A stretch of DNA of 64,000 bases from Quinella sp. 2Q5 (GTDB taxonomy: Bacteria; Bacillota; Negativicutes; Selenomonadales; Selenomonadaceae): the NCBI GenBank assembly GCA_015206785.1, contig JADEZQ010000003.1:81591-145590 (forward strand), read 5' to 3'. The translations under genes and the position numbers were made by a program. Positions 45,232 through 53,805 of the stretch are shown here, one piece after another. The notes beneath the pieces are model-generated. The model saw only the letters and a program-made list of their open reading frames with translations. It had not been told where the DNA came from and made no database searches. Within the stretch, counting starts at the first letter, position 1. Every line of letters begins with the position of its first letter.

Positions 45232-45905
45232 AAAAAATTTTCCGCAACGATTGGGCACAGCTCCTCGACGACGAGCTGACCGAGCCGTATTATCGGGAAC
45301 TGCGAAAATTTCTGATCGACGAATACAGCACGCGGCGAATCTTCCCGAACATGTACGACATTTTCAACGCGTTGCACTTCACGCCGTACGCCGCAACGAA
45401 GGTCGTCATCTTGGGGCAGGATCCGTATCACGAGCCGGGTCAAGCGCACGGGCTGAGCTTTTCGGTTTTGCCGGGAGTGCCGCCGCCGCCGTCGCTGATG
45501 AACATCTTCAAGGAACTGCGCGACGATTTGGGTTGCACCATCCCGAACAACGGTTGCCTAAAGCCCTGGGCTGACCAAGGCGTCTTGCTGCTCAACACGG
45601 TGCTGACGGTGCGGGCTCACGCGGCAAACTCTCATCGCGGCCACGGCTGGGAAATCTTCACCGACAAAATCATTCGCCTGCTAAACGAGCACCCGCGTCC
45701 GCTGGCGTTCATCCTTTGGGGAAGACCTGCCCGCGCGAAAAAATTTATGATCACTGACCCGCGCCACCTGATAATCGAATCGGCGCACCCAAGTCCGCTT
45801 TCGGCAAGCGGCGGGTTCTTCGGCAGCCGACCGTTCTCGCGCGTGAATAACTTTCTCGCGTCCATCGGCGAAGACCCAATCGACTGGCAAATCCCCGACA
45901 TCTAG
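45228..45905 (+). CDS. ung: uracil-DNA glycosylase (family 1)
   Basis: The 225-residue repair enzyme removes uracil from [16 protein letters not shown] with catalytic D65 and the leucine-loop motif HPSPLSA are present, and the length is normal. It overlaps the upstream fused folate gene by 4 bases. Cotranscription with folate enzymes is functionally reasonable, since low thymidylate raises uracil in DNA. Confidence 0.97.
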   Translation: MKKIFRNDWAQLLDDELTEPYYRELRKFLIDEYSTRRIFPNMYDIFNALHFTPYAATKVVILGQDPYHEPGQAHGLSFSVLPGVPPPPSLMNIFKELRDDLGCTIPNNGCLKPWADQGVLLLNTVLTVRAHAANSHRGHGWEIFTDKIIRLLNEHPRPLAFILWGRPARAKKFMITDPRHLIIESAHPSPLSASGGFFGSRPFSRVNNFLASIGEDPIDWQIPDI

Positions 45906-45917
45906 GAGGTGACTTCA

Positions 45918-46295
45918 ATGACCAAGCGAAACGTTTCCATCGCAATCATCGTCTTCATGATTCTGACGAATATCTACCTGGTTTTGCGCGTGCACTCGAA
46001 CATAATGTCCGTCGCCGCCTACGACGCGGGCATCAGCCAACGGACGGGCGTCGGCAAACTGGAGAGCTTCTGGACGAAATACATCGGCGCGACGAAAAAT
46101 TTTAACGCCACCTACGAAGACCGAGAGCGTGCCGAGTCCGACACCACACGCGCGATTACGATTCTGTTCGTTATGGACGTCGTTTGTGTCGGTGCGTTGT
46201 ACGTGTTGAACCGCAAGCCAAAGCCTGTGCCCGTTGCCACAGACGACGACGAATGGCCCGGAGACCGCCGCTCTCGTCGCCGCCGCCGCAGATAA
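45918..46295 (+). CDS. small two-helix membrane protein of unknown function
   Basis: I do not recognise this 125-residue protein. Hydrophobic helices at about 7-25 and 83-100 flank a soluble loop of about 55 residues that should face outside, with both ends inside; the C-terminal tail is acidic and then a run of Arg (RRSRRRRRR). The ATG at 45,918 has AGGAGGTG upstream. It stands between ung and the ThrE-type exporter in the same transcript. Confidence 0.7.
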   Translation: MTKRNVSIAIIVFMILTNIYLVLRVHSNIMSVAAYDAGISQRTGVGKLESFWTKYIGATKNFNATYEDRERAESDTTRAITILFVMDVVCVGALYVLNRKPKPVPVATDDDEWPGDRRSRRRRRR

Positions 46296-46313
46296 AGCCG
46301 ACGGGTGATTGAC

Positions 46314-47672
46314 ATGCAAGACAACGAGTACAAAACCTACTACGCCGAACAGCGCGAGCTTCTGCGCGAAGCGTTTGCCGAAATCGGGCGCAAGGCTGAA
46401 CTGATTCTTTCGGTTGGGCAGTTGCTTATGGAAAACGGAGCCGACACCGCGCAGATTAGCCGCGACATGAAACGCGTTGCGGCATACATGGGCATTCCCG
46501 CCGAAAAATTTCACCTGCACATCATGTACACCACGCTCATGCTAAACATCAGCGACGAGCACCATTCGCATACGTCCTTCCGTAAATGCGTCAAGCACGC
46601 GGTGGACATGCGGATAATTTCCGGCGTGAGCCGGCTGACGTGGCGGGCAATGCGCGAACACTACACGCTGGACGAATTGGCGGGCGAGCTCAAGAAGATT
46701 GCTCAACGCCCGCGCTTATACAACAAGTGGCTGACGATGTTGGCGGCGGGCTCAGGTTGCGGAGCTTTCTGCACGCTGTTCGGTTGTGACTTCAACGCGG
46801 CGATTTACACCGCCTTGAGCGCGATTATCGGCAAGTTCGTCCAAATGCAATGCGCTGAACGCTTCGGCATCAACGCTTACGTGTCAATGACGTTCGCGGC
46901 GTTCGCGGCAACAATCGTCGCCTACCTCACGCACCTTCTGCCCACGTCGACGCCTTGGCACCCGATGATTGCCGCCGCGCTGTTCATGGTGCCTGGCATC
47001 CCGATGATCAACGCCTTCGGCGACATGCTAAACACCTATCTCATCAGCGGCGCGGCACGTCTTTTGCACACGGCGATAATTATCGGCGCAATGACTTTCG
47101 GCATCGTCTTCGCAATCGGTATGGCTGACTTCGACTCGTTCACACAGCTGGCAATACGCCCCGAAAGCAACTACCTGCTGTTTGCGGTGGCGGCGGCAAT
47201 CGGTGCGGCAAGCTTCGCCGTGTTCTTCAACCTGCCGCCGAGACTTCTGTACGCCACGGCAATCGGCGGGGTCATCTGCGTTTGCACAAGGAACTTCTTC
47301 GTCTTCGAGCTGGGCTTCGGCTCCGAGGTCGGCACTCTCGTCGGTGCCACGTTGGTCAGCGTCATCGCCGTGCAAGCGATTCACCTGCTACACACGCCGT
47401 CCTTGGTGCTCATCGTCCCCGCCGTCATTCCGCTGGTGCCCGGCGTGCTCATCTATCGGCTGCTGTTCGCCGTCATCAACATCCGCCGCCTTTCGCTTGA
47501 CGAGCTGCTGTCGGCTGTGCAATCGGGCGTCGACGCTCTGCTGATAATTTTGGCAATCGCAATCGGTGCGTCCATGCCCAACATCTTCGCGCGGCGAGCA
47601 TTTGAACGGCGCAGCAAGGACAAGCAAGAGAAGTTGCTCCACGAAATTTACGAGACCGACCTGAAGGAGTGA
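46314..47672 (+). CDS. threonine/serine exporter family protein (ThrE-type)
   Basis: The 452-residue inner-membrane protein fuses the two ThrE units: an N-terminal cytoplasmic segment (about 1-125; LILSVGQLLMENGADTAQI) with five helices after it, then the second block (about 280-430) with FLVP-like helices and LVLIVPAVIPLVPGVLIYR. Members export small amino acids. The ATG at 46,314 is preferred over the GTG three codons earlier on ribosome-site spacing (GGGTGA). Confidence 0.88.
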   Translation: MQDNEYKTYYAEQRELLREAFAEIGRKAELILSVGQLLMENGADTAQISRDMKRVAAYMGIPAEKFHLHIMYTTLMLNISDEHHSHTSFRKCVKHAVDMRIISGVSRLTWRAMREHYTLDELAGELKKIAQRPRLYNKWLTMLAAGSGCGAFCTLFGCDFNAAIYTALSAIIGKFVQMQCAERFGINAYVSMTFAAFAATIVAYLTHLLPTSTPWHPMIAAALFMVPGIPMINAFGDMLNTYLISGAARLLHTAIIIGAMTFGIVFAIGMADFDSFTQLAIRPESNYLLFAVAAAIGAASFAVFFNLPPRLLYATAIGGVICVCTRNFFVFELGFGSEVGTLVGATLVSVIAVQAIHLLHTPSLVLIVPAVIPLVPGVLIYRLLFAVINIRRLSLDELLSAVQSGVDALLIILAIAIGASMPNIFARRAFERRSKDKQEKLLHEIYETDLKE

Positions 47673-47678
47673 TTCACC

Positions 47679-48161
47679 GTGAAATTTTTGCGGCGGAAGG
47701 AATACAATCCTTGCGGCGAACTTGTCGGCTGTGAACGTGAACTTTGCGACGAGGCGGCGAAAATTTTTCCGAACCTGCCGTTCGCTGAGGTCATGCGCAC
47801 CGTCGTGGTGAAGTCCGTCGCCGAATTCGAGCACGCGGAAAATTTTTCCAATGCCGACGCTTTGACGAATTGGGCGGCGTACAATCAGTCCGACGACGAA
47901 CGACGCGCTTCGCTAAACTTCGACACGTTCACGCCGATTCAAGCGGGCGCGGCAAAATTTTTGGCGCACGTCCTGCACGAGAATCGCTACAACATTCATT
48001 ACAACGCGCTGGTGGATTATTGTCGCACGCTCGACGACAAGGCGTTCACTCTGACGACGGACGACATCGAACGCGCCATCGACTCAATCGCGCAGAGGGC
48101 AACGCATTCGTCGCGGGTGAACGATTTGATTGAGCAGCTGTGGAATTTTTTGGCGGCATGA
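47679..48161 (+). CDS. hypothetical cytoplasmic protein
   Basis: I do not recognise this 160-residue, acidic, mainly helical protein. It starts MKFLRRKEYNPCGELVGCER with two cysteines, and has no signal peptide or membrane segment. The GTG start has AAGGAG 9 bases upstream. It lies 6 bases after the exporter gene and 21 bases before the aminotransferase, so it is part of the same run. Codon use is A/T-tract rich, like its neighbours. Confidence 0.7.
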   Translation: MKFLRRKEYNPCGELVGCERELCDEAAKIFPNLPFAEVMRTVVVKSVAEFEHAENFSNADALTNWAAYNQSDDERRASLNFDTFTPIQAGAAKFLAHVLHENRYNIHYNALVDYCRTLDDKAFTLTTDDIERAIDSIAQRATHSSRVNDLIEQLWNFLAA

Positions 48162-48182
48162 AATTTTTTGGAGGCTGATACT

Positions 48183-49340
48183 TTGAACTTTGCAAAGCGC
48201 ATGGAAACTTTCGGCGAGGGAATTTTTGCGCGGCTTGCCGAGATGAAACGCAGGAAACTTTCCGCGGGCGAGGACGTCATTGATCTTTCAATCGGTGCGC
48301 CGAATATCCCGCCGCCGGCGCACGTGATGAAGGTTTTGGCGGACGAGGCACTCAAGCCGGAGAATTACGTCTACGCCATCACCGACACGCGCGACCTGCT
48401 CAACGAGGCGGCGGCGTGGTATCGTCGACGTTACGGCGTGGAACTTGATCCCGCGTCGGAAATTTGTTCGCTGTGGGGTTCGCAGGAAGGTTTGTCGCAC
48501 ATCGCGCTGACCATCATCGACGACGGCGACCTGACGCTCGTGCCCGACCCGTGCTATCCCGTCTTTGCAGATGGTCCGAGACTTGCCGGCGCGAAAATTT
48601 TTTTCATGCCGCAGACCCGCGACAACAACTACATCATCAAGCTCGACGACATTCCCCGCGACGTGGCCGCCCGCGCGAAGTTCATGGTCGTCTCGTATCC
48701 GAACAACCCGACGACTGCCGTTGCTCCCGCGGATTTTTATGAACGGCTGATTCACTTCGCCAAGCGCAACGACATCATCGTCCTGCACGACAACGCTTAC
48801 AGCGAATTGATCTTCGACGGCACAGACGGCTTGAGCTTCCTGAGCTTCCCCGGCGCGAAGGACGTCGGCGTCGAGTTCAATTCCCTGTCGAAGACGTACG
48901 GCATGGCTGGCGCACGCGTCGGTTTCTGCCTGGGCAACCGCGACGTCGTCGGCAAAGTCAAACTCCTCAAGAGCAACACGGACTACGGGCTGTTCCTGCC
49001 GATTCAGCGTGCGGCAATCGCCGCGTTGCAAAGTCCGCGCTCGGTCATCGAAGCGACACGTGCGGCTTACATCGAACGGCGCGACGCTCTGGTTGACGGG
49101 TTGGCGTCCGTCGGCTGGCACATGGACAAACCGCGGGCGACGATGTTCGTCTGGGCACCTGTCCCGAAAAATTTCCGCACGTCGGAAGAATTCGTCGAAC
49201 GGCTGCTCGAACGCTCCAACGTGCTGGTGACGCCCGGCAACGCGTTCGGCTCAAGCGGCGAAGGCTTCGTGCGCATGGCTCTGGTTCAGACAGCCGACAC
49301 TATGCGCCGAGTCGCCGCGCAGGTTCAACGCACACTCTGA
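48183..49340 (+). CDS. class I/II aminotransferase, LL-diaminopimelate aminotransferase-like
   Basis: The 385-residue PLP enzyme has DLSIGAPNIPPP, GSQEGLSHIALTIIDDGD, PDPCYPVF, YPNNPTTAVA and the PLP lysine in SLSKTYGMAGARVGF. The GSQEG and PDPxYPVF blocks resemble DapL-type enzymes, which make LL-diaminopimelate for lysine and peptidoglycan, but an alanine/aspartate aminotransferase cannot be excluded. The TTG at 48,183 with GGAGG upstream is the start. Confidence 0.85.
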   Translation: MNFAKRMETFGEGIFARLAEMKRRKLSAGEDVIDLSIGAPNIPPPAHVMKVLADEALKPENYVYAITDTRDLLNEAAAWYRRRYGVELDPASEICSLWGSQEGLSHIALTIIDDGDLTLVPDPCYPVFADGPRLAGAKIFFMPQTRDNNYIIKLDDIPRDVAARAKFMVVSYPNNPTTAVAPADFYERLIHFAKRNDIIVLHDNAYSELIFDGTDGLSFLSFPGAKDVGVEFNSLSKTYGMAGARVGFCLGNRDVVGKVKLLKSNTDYGLFLPIQRAAIAALQSPRSVIEATRAAYIERRDALVDGLASVGWHMDKPRATMFVWAPVPKNFRTSEEFVERLLERSNVLVTPGNAFGSSGEGFVRMALVQTADTMRRVAAQVQRTL

Positions 49341-49379
49341 AGATTCATCACCGAACATCATCCACAGGAGGCGATCCCA

Positions 49380-50114
49380 TTGCTGAAGATAGACGACTTG
49401 CACGTTCGGGCCGGCGACACGGGAATTTTGCGCGGGCTCAGCCTGAACGTCGGGCGCGGAGAAATTCACGTCATCCTCGGTCCCAACGGCTCCGGCAAGT
49501 CCACGCTGATGAACGTGATACTCGGTCACCCGAAGTACGAAATCACGGGCGGCACGATTTTTTTTGACGGCGAAGACCTCACCGCGTTGAAGACGTTCGA
49601 ACGAGCGCGGCGCGGAATTTTTTTGTCGTTCCAGAATCCCGAAGAGATCCCGGGCATCACCGTCGAGAACATGTTGCGCACGGCAAAGCAGGCAATCACC
49701 GGCACGAAGATAAAAATTTTGCAGTTTCACCGTGAATTGCTGGCGACGATGAGTGAACTGCAGATCCCGCCCGAATATGCCGCGCGATACATGAACATCG
49801 GCTTCAGCGGCGGCGAAAAGAAACGCAACGAAATTCTTCAGCTGCTCACGCTCAATCCGAAGCTGGCTCTGCTGGACGAGACCGACAGCGGGCTTGACGT
49901 CGACGCGGTGGAAATCGTTTCGAGCGGCGTGGCGAAGTTCCACACGGCAGAAAATTCCTGCGTCATCATCACGCACAACGCGCAGATTCTCAAGCACCTG
50001 CCGGTAACTCATGCGCACGTTCTGTTGAACGGAAGGATCGTTCGCTCCGGCGGCTCTGAACTCGTCGCCGAAGTGTCCGAGCACGGTTACGCGCCGTTCG
50101 AGGTCACGCCATGA
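49380..50114 (+). CDS. sufC: Fe-S cluster assembly ATPase SufC
   Basis: The 244-residue ABC-type ATPase drives the SufB scaffold. Walker A GPNGSGKST (about 34-42), signature FSGGEKKRNEI and Walker B LALLDETDSGLD are present; MNIGFSGGEKKR is the SufC form. The start is TTG with GGAGGCGA upstream. It overlaps sufB by 4 bases. Confidence 0.96.
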   Translation: MLKIDDLHVRAGDTGILRGLSLNVGRGEIHVILGPNGSGKSTLMNVILGHPKYEITGGTIFFDGEDLTALKTFERARRGIFLSFQNPEEIPGITVENMLRTAKQAITGTKIKILQFHRELLATMSELQIPPEYAARYMNIGFSGGEKKRNEILQLLTLNPKLALLDETDSGLDVDAVEIVSSGVAKFHTAENSCVIITHNAQILKHLPVTHAHVLLNGRIVRSGGSELVAEVSEHGYAPFEVTP

Positions 50115-51505
50115 AGACTTACATCGCAGACATCGAGCGGGCACTCTATGACGTGCGCGACGCCGATAAATCCGTTTACAAATCCGACGCGGGCTTGACC
50201 GAAGAAATTATCCGCGACATCAGCGAGCGCAAGCATGATCCGCCGTGGATGTTGGAGTTTCGGTTGAAGTCGCTGGAGATTTATCAGACGATTGACTTGC
50301 CGACGTGGGGACCCGACATCAGCGCACTGAACATGGATGAGATCGTCACCTACGTCAAGCCCAACGCCGCGCAGGTTTCCGATTGGTCGCAGGTGCCCGA
50401 CGACATCAAGCGCACGTTCGACAGGCTCGGCATTCCCGCCGCGGAAAAAAAGTCGCTCGCCGGCGTCGGTGCTCAATACGATTCGGAAGTCGTCTATCAC
50501 AGCGTGCAGAAGCAGCTGACGGATTTGGGCGTCGTCTATACCGACATGGAGACCGCGCTCGTCGAACACGAAGACATCGTTCGCGAATACTTCATGACGC
50601 TGGTGCCGCCGAAGGATCACAAGTTCGCCGCCCTGCACGGCGCAGTTTGGTCGGGCGGAAGTTTCGTCTATGTGCCCGCGGGCGTGGACGTGAAGATTCC
50701 TTTGCAGTCGTATTTCAGATTGAACGCGGCGGGCGCAGGTCAATTCGAACACACGCTGATAATCGTCGAGCCCGGCGCGAAGCTCCACTTCATCGAAGGC
50801 TGTTCGGCTCCCCGCTACAACGTCACCAATCTTCACGCGGGCTGTGTGGAGTTGTTCGTCAAGGACGGCGCACGCCTCCGTTACTCGACGATTGAAAACT
50901 GGTCGCGCAATATGATGAACCTCAACACCAAGCGGGCTCTCGTCGAACGCGGCGGGCTCATCGAATGGGTCAGCGGCTCGTTCGGCTCGCAGGTGTCGAT
51001 GCTCTATCCTTGCAGTGTTCTTCATGGCGACGGCGCACGTTGCGAATTCACGGGCGTCACCTTCGCGGGCAAGGGTCAGAACCTCGACACGGGAGCAATC
51101 GTCGTTCACGCCGCGGCGAATACGTCAGCCAACATCAACACGCGCACCATCAGCAAGGGCGGCGGCTGTGCAACCTATCGCTCGGCGGTAAAAGTCACGC
51201 GCAACGCTCCCCACGCCAAATGCTCCGTCAATTGCGAATCGCTCATGCTCGACGACGTTTCCCGCTCAGACACCCTGCCCGTCATGGACATCGAAGGCGA
51301 CGAAGCAGATATCGGTCACGAGGCAAAGATCGGTCGCATTTCCGAAGAGGCACTCTTCTATTTGATGGCGCGCGGCATCTCCGAGGACGAGGCTCGTGCA
51401 ATGATCGTTCGCGGTTTCGTCGAACCCATTGCCAAGGAACTGCCGCTCGAATACGCCGTGGAGATGAACAACTTAATCAACCTTGAACTCGAAGGTCAGC
51501 TGTAA
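50111..51505 (+). CDS. sufB: Fe-S cluster scaffold protein SufB
   Basis: The 464-residue scaffold assembles Fe-S clusters with SufC. The beta-helix core (FVYVPAGVDVKIPLQSYFRL, FIEGCSAPRYNV, GAIVVHAAANTSANI) and the C-terminal MARGISEDEARAMIVRGFV are typical. No sufD, sufS or sufU follows; the run ends here, giving a SufC-SufB pair only, as in minimal SUF systems. Confidence 0.96.
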   Translation: MKTYIADIERALYDVRDADKSVYKSDAGLTEEIIRDISERKHDPPWMLEFRLKSLEIYQTIDLPTWGPDISALNMDEIVTYVKPNAAQVSDWSQVPDDIKRTFDRLGIPAAEKKSLAGVGAQYDSEVVYHSVQKQLTDLGVVYTDMETALVEHEDIVREYFMTLVPPKDHKFAALHGAVWSGGSFVYVPAGVDVKIPLQSYFRLNAAGAGQFEHTLIIVEPGAKLHFIEGCSAPRYNVTNLHAGCVELFVKDGARLRYSTIENWSRNMMNLNTKRALVERGGLIEWVSGSFGSQVSMLYPCSVLHGDGARCEFTGVTFAGKGQNLDTGAIVVHAAANTSANINTRTISKGGGCATYRSAVKVTRNAPHAKCSVNCESLMLDDVSRSDTLPVMDIEGDEADIGHEAKIGRISEEALFYLMARGISEDEARAMIVRGFVEPIAKELPLEYAVEMNNLINLELEGQL

Positions 51506-51551
51506 CCCTCCACGTCACCCGTAAGCTTCGGGAAAAATTTTTCACGCGCTG

Positions 51552-51580
51552 TCGACAAAACCGATTCAACGCTGTATAAA
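51552..51580 (+). promoter_or_regulatory. sigma-A promoter of the FlhB-C-like gene
   Basis: TCGACA (51,552-51,557), N17, TATAAA (51,575-51,580, continuing AAT), 75 bases before the start. A small GCGGCTCC/GGGCTGC hairpin lies in the leader. Confidence 0.6.
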
Positions 51581-51655
51581 ATGTTGTACAGGTGAAACTT
51601 TGCGGCTCCTTCGGCGGGCTGCGCAGGAAAATTTTACACGATTGGGAAGATTGAC

Positions 51656-52000
51656 ATGGACGAAAGAGAAGATTTCACCCCGACGAACATCGCGCAACGA
51701 AAGGCAGTCGCTCTTAAGTACGAAGCCGAACGCGACAACGCCCCGCGCGTTATTGCCAAAGGCCGCGGGCACGTTGCCGAACATATCTTGGAGACCGCGC
51801 AGAAAAACGCCGTGCCCGTCTACAAAGACAAGACGCTCGTCAACATGCTAATGGCGTTGGAGATCGACCGCGAAGTTCCGCCCGAACTGTACAAGGCAAT
51901 CGCCGAGGTCATGGCTTACGTCTACAAGATGGACAAATCTCACGGGCAGGCAGAGACCGCCCGACGCATTGCCGCCCAACGCCGCAGAAGTCTTTTCTGA
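51656..52000 (+). CDS. FlhB C-terminal-domain homologue (FhlB/YlqH type)
   Basis: The 114-residue protein resembles the cytoplasmic domain of the flagellar export switch FlhB: VALKYEAERDNAPRVIAKG, HVAEHILETAQKNAVPVYKD and IDREVPPELYKAIAEVMAYVY match it closely. The NPTH autocleavage motif is replaced by TPTN, so no self-cleavage is expected. Such free copies accompany flagellar genes in Bacilli and Clostridia, where their role is unclear. It directly precedes flgE. Confidence 0.85.
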   Translation: MDEREDFTPTNIAQRKAVALKYEAERDNAPRVIAKGRGHVAEHILETAQKNAVPVYKDKTLVNMLMALEIDREVPPELYKAIAEVMAYVYKMDKSHGQAETARRIAAQRRRSLF

Positions 52001-52008
52001 AAACCGCT

Positions 52009-52035
52009 TAAGTCCCCGCCGCCGACTGCCGATAT
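52009..52035 (+). promoter_or_regulatory. sigma-D/FliA (sigma-28) promoter of flgE
   Basis: TAAG (52,009-52,012), 15-base spacer, GCCGATAT (52,028-52,035). The second box is a perfect sigma-D -10 and the spacing is exact (consensus TAAA-N15-GCCGATAT). The leader is about 115 bases. Confidence 0.8.
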
Positions 52036-52156
52036 ATTTAGCGAAGTCAGGCGCAAGCTTGACACCAACGAGAATAATCAGGTCAGACGTTCAGGAAATT
52101 TCGGACAAGGAACTGTCAAATTCATCTGACCAACCGGTAAAGGAGAAGTGATTATC

Positions 52157-53734
52157 ATGATGCGTTCCCTGTACTCAGGAGTTTCCGGTTTGAAGGTTCA
52201 TCAGACACGCATGGACGTCATCGGCAACAACATCGCCAACATCAACACCATCGGCTACAAGGCCAGCCGCACAACTTTTTCCGACATGCTTTCGCAAATC
52301 CAAAGTGCTGCTTCCGCCCCGACGGAAAACCTCGGCGGCATCAACCCCAAACAAGTCGGTCTCGGCGCGGCGCTTGAAAGTATAGATCTGCTCTTCACCG
52401 ACGCCTCGCCACAACAGACGGGCAAGAACACTGACCTCGCCCTTTCGGGCAACGGGCTGTTCGTCCTCAAAAATGGCGACCAAACGTTCTACACCCGCGA
52501 CGGCGCATTCAGCTTCGACGAGCAGGGCTATTACACTCTGCCCGGCTCCGGTCTGCGCGTGCAAGGTTGGAACGCATCCGAAGAGGGCGTCATCAACACC
52601 AACAGTCTGGCGACAGATATCATCGTGCCCGTGGGCAAGACAATGGAAGCCACCGCAACCACCGCCATCGATTATAGCGGCAACCTGGACAAAGAATCCC
52701 TGCTCATTGAATCCATCAGCTACACCATCTCGCCCGACATCGCAGCCGGCGACGAAATCGGCGTGGTCGTCACCGAAGACAGCGGCACCATCACCAGCGT
52801 CAATGTCGACGGCGTCAACGTCCTGTCCGCCAAAATCACCCTCAAGAACGGCGACACCATGACCGTCACCAGCGGCTATTATGAAGTGGATCACTCCGTG
52901 CCAGTCACCACGTTGGCAACCATCTATGATTCGCTCGGCGGCAAACATCAAGTCACCATGCTTATCGACAAAGCTCCCAACGACGAGTCAACACCCACCG
53001 ACCCCGCGGCTGAAGCGACGCAGGCAACTGACGCCAACGGCGACCCGCTCGACCCGCCCGTTTACAACAACCGCTGGAGAGCTTACATCGCGCCCGGTGC
53101 CGGTCAGCTCGGACCTGCGGGCGGCGGCGGCTTGACAATCACTTCCACCGAACAGGACGGCTCAACCATGACTGCCACGTTGAATGCCGTGCAGTTCCTC
53201 TACTTCAACGACCGCGGTCACTTCGTCTCCAACGGCACGCTCGACACCCAAGGCTCCATCGAATTCAATTACGCCGACGGCAACGGCGCGGCGGTCAACA
53301 CTGCCATCATCGACTTCGACGACATGAGCCAATACGCCAACAACACCACGTCCTTCCCCACAACCAACGGCAATACATCGGGCGTCCTGCAGTCCATCGG
53401 CATTGACGGCAACGGCATCATCACCGGCACCTACACCAACGGCATGATCCGCTCCGAAGGTCAAATCGCCGTCGCGCAGTTTGCCAACGCCTCCGGCTTG
53501 ACGAAGGTCGGCACCACGATTTACCAAGAGTCCAACAACTCCGGCGAAGCCAACATCAAGACCATGAGCGACTTCGGCTTGACCGTCGTTGCCGCGGCAC
53601 TGGAAATGTCCAACGTCGATTTGGCTAATGAGTTCGCCGAAATGATCATCACTCAGCGCGGCTTCCAAGCCAACTCCAAAATGACGACCGTCGCCGACGA
53701 AATGCTTGAGACCGTCGTCAACATGAAACGGTAA
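52157..53734 (+). CDS. flgE: flagellar hook protein FlgE
   Basis: The 525-residue protein builds the hook. The N-terminal MRSLYSGVSGLKVHQTRMD and NNIANINTIGYKASR and the C-terminal ALEMSNVDLANEFAEMIITQ are the conserved D0 parts of hook/rod proteins; the long middle (about 150-450) is variable Thr/Asp/Gly-rich domain D1/D2. Length fits FlgE better than FlgF/FlgG (about 260). AGGAGAAG precedes the ATGATG start. The gene is 40 kb from the main flagellar operon. Confidence 0.92.
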   Translation: MMRSLYSGVSGLKVHQTRMDVIGNNIANINTIGYKASRTTFSDMLSQIQSAASAPTENLGGINPKQVGLGAALESIDLLFTDASPQQTGKNTDLALSGNGLFVLKNGDQTFYTRDGAFSFDEQGYYTLPGSGLRVQGWNASEEGVINTNSLATDIIVPVGKTMEATATTAIDYSGNLDKESLLIESISYTISPDIAAGDEIGVVVTEDSGTITSVNVDGVNVLSAKITLKNGDTMTVTSGYYEVDHSVPVTTLATIYDSLGGKHQVTMLIDKAPNDESTPTDPAAEATQATDANGDPLDPPVYNNRWRAYIAPGAGQLGPAGGGGLTITSTEQDGSTMTATLNAVQFLYFNDRGHFVSNGTLDTQGSIEFNYADGNGAAVNTAIIDFDDMSQYANNTTSFPTTNGNTSGVLQSIGIDGNGIITGTYTNGMIRSEGQIAVAQFANASGLTKVGTTIYQESNNSGEANIKTMSDFGLTVVAAALEMSNVDLANEFAEMIITQRGFQANSKMTTVADEMLETVVNMKR

Positions 53735-53757
53735 AATCTTTCCTTCCGCATAAATTT

Positions 53758-53799
53758 AAAAGCGACTCGCTCCAAAGTGAACGAGCCGCTTTTTTTTTG
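53758..53799. terminator. bidirectional terminator, flgE / transaldolase
   Basis: AAGCG-A-CTCG and CGAG-C-CGCTT pair, with T9 on the plus side and TTTTAAATTT on the minus side. Confidence 0.88.
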
Positions 53800-53805
53800 C
53801 AGATG

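Noticed and set aside
51581..51655. Possible cyclic-di-GMP riboswitch in the leader before the FlhB-C-like gene
   Set aside because: Only a simple GC hairpin is present; the conserved GEMM blocks are missing.
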